Of a stretch of 64,000 nucleotides of DNA, positions 52,890-64,000 are shown piece by piece. The DNA is taken from positions 13,138,293-13,202,292 of the forward strand of contig NC_086360.1 in the NCBI RefSeq assembly GCF_036324505.1. Reading direction: 5' to 3'. Both the position numbers and the translations under genes were made by a program. Position 1 is the stretch's first letter; each line of letters begins with the position of its first letter. This DNA comes from Eleginops maclovinus. Lineage: Eukaryota; Chordata; Actinopteri; Perciformes; Eleginopidae. The notes beneath the pieces are model-generated. The model had not been told where the DNA came from and did no database searches. It saw only the letters and a program-made list of their open reading frames with translations.

Positions 52890-55800
52890 CTCTAACTAAC
52901 CTTCTCATTTCCCCATAGGACGACTTAGTCTGGCTGTGACTGCATCCTCTGGCACACTTGCATTAACATTTCATCCTGATTGTCTCTGTCAAAGTAATTC
53001 ATCATCATCAAGTGAAAGACTGTGGCTGGAGCCTTCACAGACTCTACATCTCTCTCTTCCTCTTCCACTGTTGGTTTCTAGTTTCTCTCTCTATTCTCAT
53101 TTCTGAACCATCTCTGTCTTTACCTCTCGCCTCCTATCTCTGTGTTTCTCTATCTCTCTCATGTCCATCTGGTTCTTGAGATAAACACAGGTCTGGCTTT
53201 CCTATGTAATCTGGTAATCAGGGTGAACTGGCAATCTGATCCATCTGACTTCTTCCTTTTTTACCACAATCGGTCTTTTTCTTTACTTTCCACTTCGTTC
53301 CACTCACCTTCGCCAGGGTTCAGATTGACAAGCACATTATATCCAGGGTGAAATGTGATTAATGAGTTTGTCTGAATAATGTAAATCAACTTAATGGAAT
53401 TGAAGACACTAAATGAAGGAGGGAGGAGGAGAAGGAACAGAAGGGAGGAAAAGGGAGTAGAAGAGAGAGAGGGTTGTTCTGGGTTCAAATATCCACTCAG
53501 CTAAAAGGCAGCAACCTTAAGTAGGCCTCAGCTGCTGTCACACCGGCCTTGGAGAGAAAAAGGGCCGATAGGTAATGTCGTCCTTTTCCTTCTTTTGAAG
53601 TCCCTGGGGTAATATGCCCCTCCCTTCCATCCAACCCCCCCACCCTTCTTTCATCCAGTTATTATTCCATCCAGACCATTAGCACCAGCAACACCACCAT
53701 CTTTAATCCAAGGACAGGGCCCGAAGCAATGGCACAAATACACACGCATCTGCACACAATCACAGTGAAAGCCTGAACGGCAGCATTGTACAACATTGGA
53801 ATCTGTGCTTTACTGACAGAGTTAGGTTCCTAAAGACATAAGAGGATCAAATTGCTCATCCGGTAACCTAAACCATTTAACCGTTTGTGGATTTAATTCC
53901 TCTGACATGCAATTTTTAAACGGAAAACAATGCAAAGGAGCTATCTTGTCAGACAATGCTAAGGCTCAATACCCTGATCAAGCTGGCTTACAGAAAATAC
54001 TCCTGCCGAATCTATTAGACTGCCTATGTGAAATGGGCTTTAACAAACTAAGGAATCATAAAAAAAAATGTGTCAATTTTGTTTTAAGTACTTCTGAAGC
54101 TGCTGCTTTTCTATGGAACCAAAACTCAAGAGCATAACTGTAAAAGCAAACACTGCCTATGTGTAATATACTTATGAGCTGAAGTGCAGCAGTGCAGATC
54201 TTCCGCAGCATCTAGTCTCACTGTGAAAGGAGGTTTTGCGGATTACTAGCTTACATTAAATCTCTGTAGTAACTAAGTCTGTAAAAGAGAGATAATACAA
54301 CTATGGGTTAATTGGCAATATAACTAAGAGGTTGTTGTCTCATCTCAAGTATTTCATTCATTTCTAAATCAATAAGCCCTTAATATATCCCCACTAGTCC
54401 AGAACATAGAAAGTATAATAAACAGAAAATAATATCAACCTCAGACACTGCACATCTAAATATTTGTAAGTGGCCCAGAATAGTATGTTTTTTTATAGCT
54501 ATTCGGCAGTCATAAGTAGTTGAATTAACCCTTAAATATTGTTCAAAGTACTTTCAGTTTTGGGGGTAGAGCAACATACAAAGGCGCATTTTTTTATGTC
54601 ATGGTAATTCCCAACCATTTGTGCGGAAACAGTCCAGAACACACAGGAATGCCTGCAAATGGACATCTGTTTTGCCCTTTGACACCATTTCTACATCTGT
54701 CAAAAGACTGAAGCTGACAATTGAAGTGTTGTCAAAACTGTCTCTGTGAAGTCAAATGGCCCTTCAGGACTGCTGGACTATAGCTTCACCGTTCCCTCCT
54801 TTGGGTCTGTTGGCCTGCTGAGGGGTTCGGCTGGTGGACAAGACAAAACACCATCAGGCAGCAGCTAATCCCCTCGTGCCATATAGCCGCAGAGCAAGCC
54901 ACAGGGATACACAGCTAACTCAATGGAGGTGGGAACAATAAAATACAAGGTAAAAGGAGAGACCTTTATCACATGAACATGGAAAAACTGTGCGTCATTG
55001 TGGAATTATTTTTTTTCTGACGTTTAGTCGCACTAGAGAACCACAGTTTAATATTAAATGGGCCAACTATACAGTGGTGTTCACACATTTACTTCAGTAT
55101 TGTGCTTTAGTACAATTTTGATTTATATGGTTTGGTGTGATGGCCCCAACCCTGTCTTCTAGAGTTATGTTTAAATACTTACAGCACATTTGTTTTAAAA
55201 TCGGTTTTCTGTTAACAAAACGAGCTAACTTTGTTTATTCTCACATTAACAAAAGGTCCATACTGACTTTAATCGGATTCACTGCCCTCATGTAAAACTG
55301 CTTACAAAACCTACCCTGAACGCCACCCTATCAGTTGCATTTTGGTTGCCAGGGAAACATAATCCAGCCAGCAATGACCTTGCTGTTAAAAAACAACAAT
55401 TGGAAAATATATTAGTAGTATATACATATAACCTCAAAGTTGTGTACTAGATGATTTGAACAGTACCTATACAGCATATTTACTTCTGATTCTAAGTGTG
55501 TGACCATATCAATTTAATGCAAACAGTGCATTACATTAATTCAAATGGACAGGGTAATCTAAAAGCACTGTACAAGATTTAGTTAATTTCCTTGTCTTTC
55601 GATGATATAACAACAGCACAAGCAGTAAAGTGAACTCCACAGTGCTGAGGAACTACTGTAAGATCTCACATTTTTAGATGGATCAGGGTACAATGACCCT
55701 GAGACCCTGGATACAGTCTGAGGGAAAGAACCTGAAAATTGTAAAGAGAGAACTTTACTGAGCAAGTAGCAAATACTTTTATTTTCAACACCGAATACAA

Positions 55801-56237
55801 ATTGTTTGAAGAGCTCTGGTTCTGCACATCCACATATATGCATTATAAATGCATTTTTTGCCAGTAGCTTTACCATCACCCAATTTATTTGTATTCTTTG
55901 TGTGAACACTGTATAAACCATAAGATTATCACCACTCTCGACACACAGATAATCATTTTACCCTTATATGCACTGATTTCCCAGTATATAACTGCTGCAT
56001 TTGCATCTAAAGCTGGTGCTATAGAGCTGAGAAGATGCAACAACAACACAAGCTAATCCGAGCAATGTGCCTCAAAGGGGTTTAGCTCATGGGAGGGACT
56101 TAAAAGAGAGAGAGGGAGAGGGACTTAAAGCAGTCATTGTCCCTCCAGGAGCAGATTAACTATTTTAAAGCAAAGGTGACGTCTATTGCCAGCTAGCTGT
56201 GCAGACCAGCCAGCGCTCTCAAACTTTTTCTAATTGT

Positions 56238-56287
56238 CTCTCTCTCTATCTCTCTCTCTCTCTCTCTGTGTCTCTCTCTCTCTCTAG
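56238..56287. repeat. imperfect (CT)n tract
   Basis: CT units with single-base interruptions. Confidence 0.9.
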
Positions 56288-57454
56288 TGCACTCTTCCCT
56301 GAGCAAACAAGTCTGTTGCTCTAGCTTTATCTTTCTCTACTCACTCTCCCTTCTCATGTGCTCATTCTTTCTTTTCTTCTAATCAAGTAGGAGGCCGACA
56401 TAAGCTCACTGAGAGCGACTCCGGCAACAATCAGAATGGCCTGTGCATGGAGCCGAGCCAAGGCCATGATGAAACACTGAGTGCACAGGGAGGACTGCCG
56501 GTTCACAGTTATTATGCTGCCGCGATGTTACCGATGAGTGAAAAAGAGCTGTGGGGGCTCCATCCATGAGGAGAGGCACCAATTTGGTGATGGAAAAAAA
56601 AGGGAGTGTACACATGGGATACAGGGGAGCGAGGGGGTGACACTACTTGAGAGAGGAGAAAGTAGGGCCTTAGGAAGCACTGAATGGGGTGTAAGTATGA
56701 GGGTTTCTTGTGAATCTGTGGGGAATAAAAAGGGGTGAGGTAAGGAGGCGCCACAAATAATCTACACAAGGGAGTAATGAGATAAGTGTTAGACCAGTGT
56801 GGGGAGAAGCAGTGGTGAGGCAAGAGAGGGCGCTACACACAGGATACACTCATGTTTTCTTAACGCAAAACAAAGACTGGCACGGAAAAGCATGACATGG
56901 AAATGCAAATAAACCCCCTCCCCTTACAACCAAAGTGTTTTTATTAACTCTAAGAAGCAGCATGAAAGCCGGAGAGCGGCAAGGGAGAAGTCAAAAAGTA
57001 ATATCCAAATCATTTCTCTTGCCTTTTCTTTCTGAATGTGTACGAATGTGTAAACAACATCGAATGCTCTAATAATTCACTATGGAGTCTCGTACTTTCG
57101 TCTCTTGCTCTCCTCCTCACACAGCAAACTAGTCCTCTTGTGCAAACTGCATTATGCATGAGTTCTGTGTATAGATTGTCAAGGGAAATATTGGGAACAG
57201 CACTAACAATGGAAAGTCGGCAAACTTTATGTATATGTGCATAATATGTACTCCTGATGAATTATTACATAAGCCCCTCAGTGCTTGACTAAAAACTGTA
57301 GGAGTCCTCTTCCATCCTGGTATGAAGACATCCCACATTAAGTGTTCACTGACAAGAAACATCCTGTTGATACACTCCAGCACTCCAATACATAGGAACA
57401 CCCCAGGACCATGGCCACACCATTAAACACACACACAAACTCAAACACACACTG

Positions 57455-57455
<1 letters not shown>

Positions 57456-57494
<39 letters not shown>
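57456..57494. repeat. (CA)n microsatellite
   Basis: About 19 units. Confidence 0.95.
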
Positions 57495-57498
<4 letters not shown>

Positions 57499-57706
57499 TG
57501 AGCATTCAACACATGAACGGACATGAAGGCCTTTATTTCGTTGTCACCGTCTACCTCTCCCTTACTGTTTCTCACTCGCCAACTATACAAACACATACCC
57601 ACACAATTCAGCTCCATCATAATGAGGCCATCATGATGAGGGCAACACAGAGTTAACAGACATCCATTCATACCACAGAGGAGCAGAATCTCCTTAAGTC
57701 TTTATA

Positions 57707-57829
<123 letters not shown>

Positions 57830-57952
57830 TCATTTGCGTGTGGCTGCCAGGCAGGGTGGGCCCCAGTGTGGAGGCCTAGATGGCATGACCTCAGCGAGAG
57901 ACTTTCCTCCTCCAGGCCCTGGCAAACTCACTCAACACACGCACTCACACAA

Positions 57953-58101
<149 letters not shown>

Positions 58102-61100
58102 CACACACAAACTCACGCATATACACACACATGCACATACACTGTGTTCCCAGCGTTCCTGGCAGCGCCACTCCGACAGGACCGCTCTTCCACATCTTTC
58201 AGAGGCTGTTTCTACTGGTTCCCTCTGGGTCTGTCCTTGTCTTTTTACTCCCATTACATCTAGTCCCATTAATTCCACAGAGAGTCATAATAAACAACAT
58301 ATGTCAAGTCATATTTTATGAAGATATGTTTGACACTTCATAAATAGCTGTGATTTCTTTCTCTTATTTAACTCTTGGGAAATGTAAAATCACTTAAGGG
58401 CAGAAACACAAGTAATGCCAGTTTCATTGTTCATACTATTCATATCTTTTAAGTTTCACAGAAGCATGAGCGCTGGGCTTTTTAGGATGGCAATGATGGT
58501 AGCAAGAGTATCTGTCTTGTTATCTTGTGTCCGCTAATGCACACATTTTTTTTTCACTCTTGCGCATGGTAACCATGAATACATGTATTGTGTGTATAAT
58601 TTCTTGAACAGCTTCCCTTACATACCCTCTAAATATTTCCTCTGAGGTTGTGCTGAAGGCAGAATCCCACATTTGCATAACTATGGCCAGCTAAGTAATG
58701 TTTAGTACATTGCTCCTGCATAATTCATCTGCATGACTGGGTATCATCTAAGGAAACTAAATATTAGAACTTTGAAAACAAACCTACAGATTAAATTTGA
58801 ATGAGGTGATTTCATACCCAGTGGCCATTAAACACTCACTGGCCAAATATTAGATTTATTAAGAAAATGGAATTAAAATGTGACTTATATTTGATGAACA
58901 TGCCTTTGTCGTGAACAACGATTAAAGGTCAATAAAAAAAAAGAGCTGATTTACGATTTCAAATTCTATGCTCAATATCATCACAAAATTTGAAGTGAAT
59001 GAAGGTTGAATGAGGGGATTTTGTGTGCTTAAAAATTAAGGTACACTGCAAGAAATCTTGAATTGAGGATGTTTATGCTCAAATGAAATGTTTGGTTGCC
59101 ACACTAACAAAGCAAATGAATTGTACATAGGTAGTATGCACCCCACCCATCCCTTCTCTCTCTTTGTCTGTCAAAATGTGATGAGCTAAGAAACCCAAGA
59201 AGCAGCTTTGGGTGTGAAACTATATCCCTCTCTGGGGGTTTCAGCCATTTTGTTGAATTTGCATCTTAACAACCTTCTCTGAGTAATTGAAAAAGTGGTG
59301 TCAGAGCCTAGAGTCTTGATCTCTGATATGGTAATTACCTTCCATTTATGCCACAGACTTTCAGGGAGTCCTGAGATCCAGAGGCAGCAGCTGTCTTTGA
59401 GGAAAAGGAATAATGGCCTGCACATGTCCCCCTCTTCTTGGGAGCTATCAAAATTAATTTGCCTGGGCATTTTCATCTGTGGTTGACATCTCTGATTATC
59501 AGATCCAGTAAAGTTGTCTAATCTTCCAACAGCAATGGAGGGAAGCAGGCAGGGATACAAATAAAATGGAGGGATGGGGGTCTGTGCGGAAGGATAGGGC
59601 CAGACTTTTCATGTGGTTTTACCCCACACTAAAATGGGTTCCAGAAGCGAACGTGCTGCGTGCACACAGCGCTTCAGTCTAAGCTTTTGATGACATGCTA
59701 CTGGTTTGGTGTGGTGTGTGCTGGATAATGCATATGTTCATCAATGGCGACCCACACACCAACACACTGAGCCAGAACCAAGCAATCCTTTGTTTTAAAA
59801 AGAAAAAGTCAAGTAAGTGTAAGTAGGAGTGTGAGCTGAGAATATAATAAGATCTATACATTTCACATTGCTAGAAACAATTAACTGCAACAAAGCCTTT
59901 GATAGGAAACACATTCTAAAGATGCCACCAAACACTTCCACAAAGTCTTTGTTGTCCCACATGAACAAGAGTTTGATCTTTGCAGATATACCTAAAACAT
60001 GACAGCTGACATGCATCAGCTGCCTGTTAGATTGTTGTGGTAGCCAGGAAGCTTTTATCATATCATTCTGCACCATCTTTCATCTTTAACTGTGGACACA
60101 AATGCTGCAAAACGTCAAAAAAAAATAGCTCAGAGGGACTTCAAGGAAAAGACTGACTGATGATTTTGTTTGCATAGGGTAATGTAAACCTCTTATTCAG
60201 TTATTGATTGGATATGTGTGTAAGGGCCCTTAACATGCAATAGACAACTCCCTCCCTGCATGATTTTTACATGATTATTTTCAAATCACAGGAGCAATAG
60301 TGTAATATCCTGTCAGAAGCTGTGTAACAACAACAATTCCTGCAACATATAAGTCTGAACAAATGCACTTTTTAATTGCATATGTACTTCAGCTAGCTGC
60401 TTTTTCTCAGTAATCATCATCACTACAATCACTTGCTAAAGTAATTTGTCAATTATATTGCTGTCTTTGAGAGCGGGGCGAGTCACTAATCATGGTAGAA
60501 AAAGACGGGAGAAACGATGGAAGTGGGGAGAGAATGAGAATGTGTTAAATGACCCATGATACAGTCTTACTGTAGGTCCCATTCCCTGATTTATCCTCTT
60601 TATGCCTTTAAGATAAACTATTAGTATCAGCTTCATCAACTGCTTTTAACCGCATAAAATGCCTGAATCTATATTAAATATTGGTGGGAGCAGATAGGTT
60701 AAAAGCCTCATAAAACCTGCTGGGGGAGAAATTATGAAATGAAGGTTTTACTTTAAAGAATCTTTCATATTGGAAGTAATGGTTTCCCTATTTCCTCCAG
60801 CCCTTAAATCCTGCAAAATGTCGCTATCAGAGCAATGGTGCTAATTACATACAGGACACTATCCCATCGTATACATGTAGGTCTTCCTCTAAGTCCCAAT
60901 CAATACAGAGTTTGTTAAAGAGCCACTAATGCTTAGGCCTTCATGCACGCAGACACTAACGACCTCGCTCTGGATCCAGCTCTGACAGCTGAAGACACCC
61001 ACCACACACTGCGATCAATACTTAGTCATAGTGGCCCAGTCGCTTTGCTCCCTGTCTGTCTCACCATATGTCCTAGTGCCTCACTCTTTCTATCTCTCAT

Positions 61101-61585
61101 GCCTATCTTCCACTCTCCCTTCACCTCTGTCGTCTAAGTTTCTTATCTCTTCCACCTCCGTTACCAAAGATGTAATCTCTCTCCGTGTCTTTTACCCCAA
61201 ACACTTTCTATGCCTCGTTATCTCTCTATCTGTACCATTCCCATCCTCTCTCAATTATTCACCCTGTCCTTCTCAATCTCTTTCTCTCTGTCTCCCTACC
61301 CCTACCCCCTACCCCCCACCCCACCTTCCCTGTCTCTCTCTCTCTCTCTGCCAAGCCAACAGCTTCATTGTCCTTGGGTCGGGGTGAACAATGTCGGCCC
61401 ACATGGGGCCCCAGTGCAGTCCCAGCCGAGAAAGCAGGGAGCACCAGAGAACACCCATAACTCAATGTTTCAACTGGACTTGGGGATAAAGGGAAGCCTC
61501 ACACATGGCTGACTATGTGGGTCAGCCTTGGATCATTTGTAGAGGAAGAGGCCAGCAACTGGCACCAGAGTCTCCCACTGAGAGG

Positions 61586-61748
<163 letters not shown>

Positions 61749-62230
61749 AATGAGTGAGTGAATGAGTGTGTCGTGTCCCCTTGCAACCCAGTGGCGAGGC
61801 CCCTCTCCAGTTCATCCCGGCCAACTATTCTATGGGAAACCTGCTCCTCTCTGTCCTCGCTGCTGCCTCCCTACACCCCCATCTTCTACGCGACCGCGCC
61901 CCGACGCCTTTGTGAGAACAGGGGACAAAACAGGGGGCTCTTAGGGGCCACCAATTAGTCCTCCCCCATGGGGTGACATGGCCGATGAATAGAGGGACCC
62001 CCAAACTGTCCACGCATATAATCTCAACCTTCCCTTTGGAGGCTGCACTGTCATAGCCACACAGAATCAACCTTGTTTTCAGAAAGGTCTCCCTCTTGAT
62101 TTAAAGGCACGGCCCGCTGGTCCAAAAAAGCGAGCATCCGGATGCCAGTGAGTTACTTTGTCAGTAGAAAAGGATGGAACTTGTTCTGGTCACTGTGTGT
62201 TCATCCTGAGAGGCATACAAGGACGGCTTT

Positions 62231-62248
62231 GGGAGGGGAAGGGGGGGG
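62231..62248 (+). other. candidate G-quadruplex
   Basis: Reads gggaggggaagggggggg: at least four G3 runs with short spacers. Fold is inferred from the motif only. Confidence 0.5.
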
Positions 62249-64000
62249 CGGTCTAAGAGAAGCTGAGTTTTTCCCATCAATCATCAAGTGACATAAATAA
62301 CAATAGCAACTTGGAATCCATTACCAAAACAAACAAAGACATAGCAGGAGGGTCCCCAGCCAGAACCTCAGACGGAACGACGGGCTATGTAAACTAGAGT
62401 GGTGATTGAGTGGGCACAGGAGGGACTTGGGAATGAACAATCGCTTGCTGGTGAACCAAAACACATGTCACAGTGACGAGATGTCTCAAAAGTTGCATTA
62501 TTACAGCAGCAAATCCCTCCCCCGTACATTATGTCTCCTTGTCTCTTTTTAGTTAAATTTTATTAACTTTTCATAAGAAATATAAGAAGCTTCATCAGAT
62601 GTACATTCAGCACTAACCTTCACTGTATACAAATACACACATATACACACACTCCAGGATGTCATTCTCTCATCTCACCTCTCTCCTAGGCTGACCATCA
62701 GCAGAGAGCTTAGGGGATATGAAGTGAGAAAGAAAACCGGACAGCGAGAGAGAGGAAGATGGATGTGGGATATTTGAGGACGTTTTTTGCAGCAATCCTT
62801 TCTCCTGCTGCAAAGCCAACAGGCGAAGCCTGAAAAATGACCTCACACTTGGTCAAATACACATTCAAAGTTATAAATGGAAATTAGCAAATAAATCATA
62901 GGTGCATCAGTTTCCTTCTACTGAAGACACAAACAATTACAGTGTAATGTTGTGTAGCAATACTCCTCAAATTATTAAATGAACAACCAAAAATGCCATA
63001 TTCACATCACTTTTTAAACCTTTCAATCATCATTGTGAGGTTTGGCTTGAGTTCTTTAACAATATCATCTTCTGCAGCGGTTTATGGTACCCAACTTGAC
63101 AGCTAATATTCCCACAAAAGGTAGTAGATGGAAACGCATAAAAATGCACCATTTGTTTGTGTATTAACATATATTTGGTTAACATCTGCATTAGATTTAG
63201 ATTGACACCTGATATTATCCCAAATCTATCCTACAACGTATGAAGTCAGCAGTAATTCCACTATGTATTTTCCATGGAAACTTTATATCCTCTGTAAAGG
63301 CTTAGCCAAATAAGATGTTCATTCATTCTTCAGTATAAAGATCCACTCCAAAAATCACTACATTAAAAAACAGCCACAAGGTCCCCTCTGAGCAGCAGCA
63401 GTACAGTAAAAGTGAAACTGAACAAAATCTCCTCTGAAAGAAAAGTGCATTTGCTCTTTTTTTTTAGCATCAGCGGTAGTAGTGCTGCATTGCCAGGGTG
63501 TTAAATGCTTGGGTAGAGAGTCTGGCAGCATTTTATATTTGTTTCAGTTCACATACCTGTGGAATATTACTGAACACTGAAAGTTATTTTTAAGAGGAGC
63601 GATTTCAACTGATTTTCTATACTGGTATGCCATATGAAGTTGAAAGCTGCAGGGAAGAGATGCTTTGTGGGTTCCTGCTGAAAGGGGGAGGGGGGGAGTG
63701 CAGGTGGGCTGCTAGGCAATAGATCAATGACTCCCTGTTCCCACTGAGAGATATAGAAAGTACAGGGCAAGCAGCAGCCGGAGCCTTAAAATAGCCCCAC
63801 CGACTGCAGCTAGCTTTAACCCAAATAATGGGGAGGCTGACCAAGGTCTGTGGAGGTCGCTACATTTTTGATTAAATCGTGACCTCAGGCTAAGGCTAAA
63901 GTCAAAAGACAGATTTCATAGAGAAAATACAAAAATGGGACTGACTTTTTAACTTGTTTTGTCTCTTTATATAGCCATGGCGATCTTTTGGACTGGTGAT

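Overview
This window is vertebrate nuclear DNA, most likely from a percomorph (spiny-rayed) teleost fish. It has small exons with GT/AG splice sites, introns from about 0.1 to 10.8 kb, very long (CA/TG)n and (CT)n microsatellites, and interspersed repeats whose sequences resemble families common in percomorph genomes. There is no sign of bacterial, viral or organellar gene organisation.

The only gene I can support is sema6a, encoding the class-6 transmembrane semaphorin Sema6A. It lies on the minus strand and is cut by the left edge of the window. I could place 15 exons between 38899 and 576. They join in a consistent reading frame (1702 coding bases: 567 complete codons plus one base). They cover the initiator methionine, signal peptide, the whole sema domain and the whole PSI domain. 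The juxtamembrane stalk, transmembrane helix and long cytoplasmic tail must lie beyond position 1. The exon with the start codon begins at a good splice acceptor, so at least one non-coding 5' exon and the promoter should lie upstream, at higher coordinates. I could not place them.

Layout from left to right, which is 3' to 5' for the gene: 1-634, end of the visible coding region (last visible exon, end of PSI) and partial intron 15. 635-5529, intron 14, with a TTAA-bounded non-autonomous DNA transposon and a second interspersed repeat. 5530-18289, exons 14 to 6, a compact block encoding the end of PSI back to the middle of the sema propeller. 18290-25058, large intron 5 with two CA/GT arrays. 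25059-27001, exons 5 to 3. 27002-37800, 10.8-kb intron 2, with a near-perfect 44-bp-arm palindrome and a 155-bp CA array. 37801-38899, exons 2 and 1. 38900-64000, about 25 kb upstream of the start codon with no recognisable coding exon. That last part holds microsatellites, two repeat fragments and several stretches that look like conserved non-coding regulatory DNA (inference only).

I found no new protein-coding system. The observations most worth checking are: the palindrome in intron 2; a UG array 17 nt and a CA array about 28 nt downstream of two sema6a 5' splice sites; a CAG tract and possible hairpin in the 5' UTR just before the start codon; opposed TG and CA arrays that could form a very long hairpin near 57.7-58.1 kb; and loss in this fish of two extra, non-core cysteines that I recall in mammalian Sema6A.
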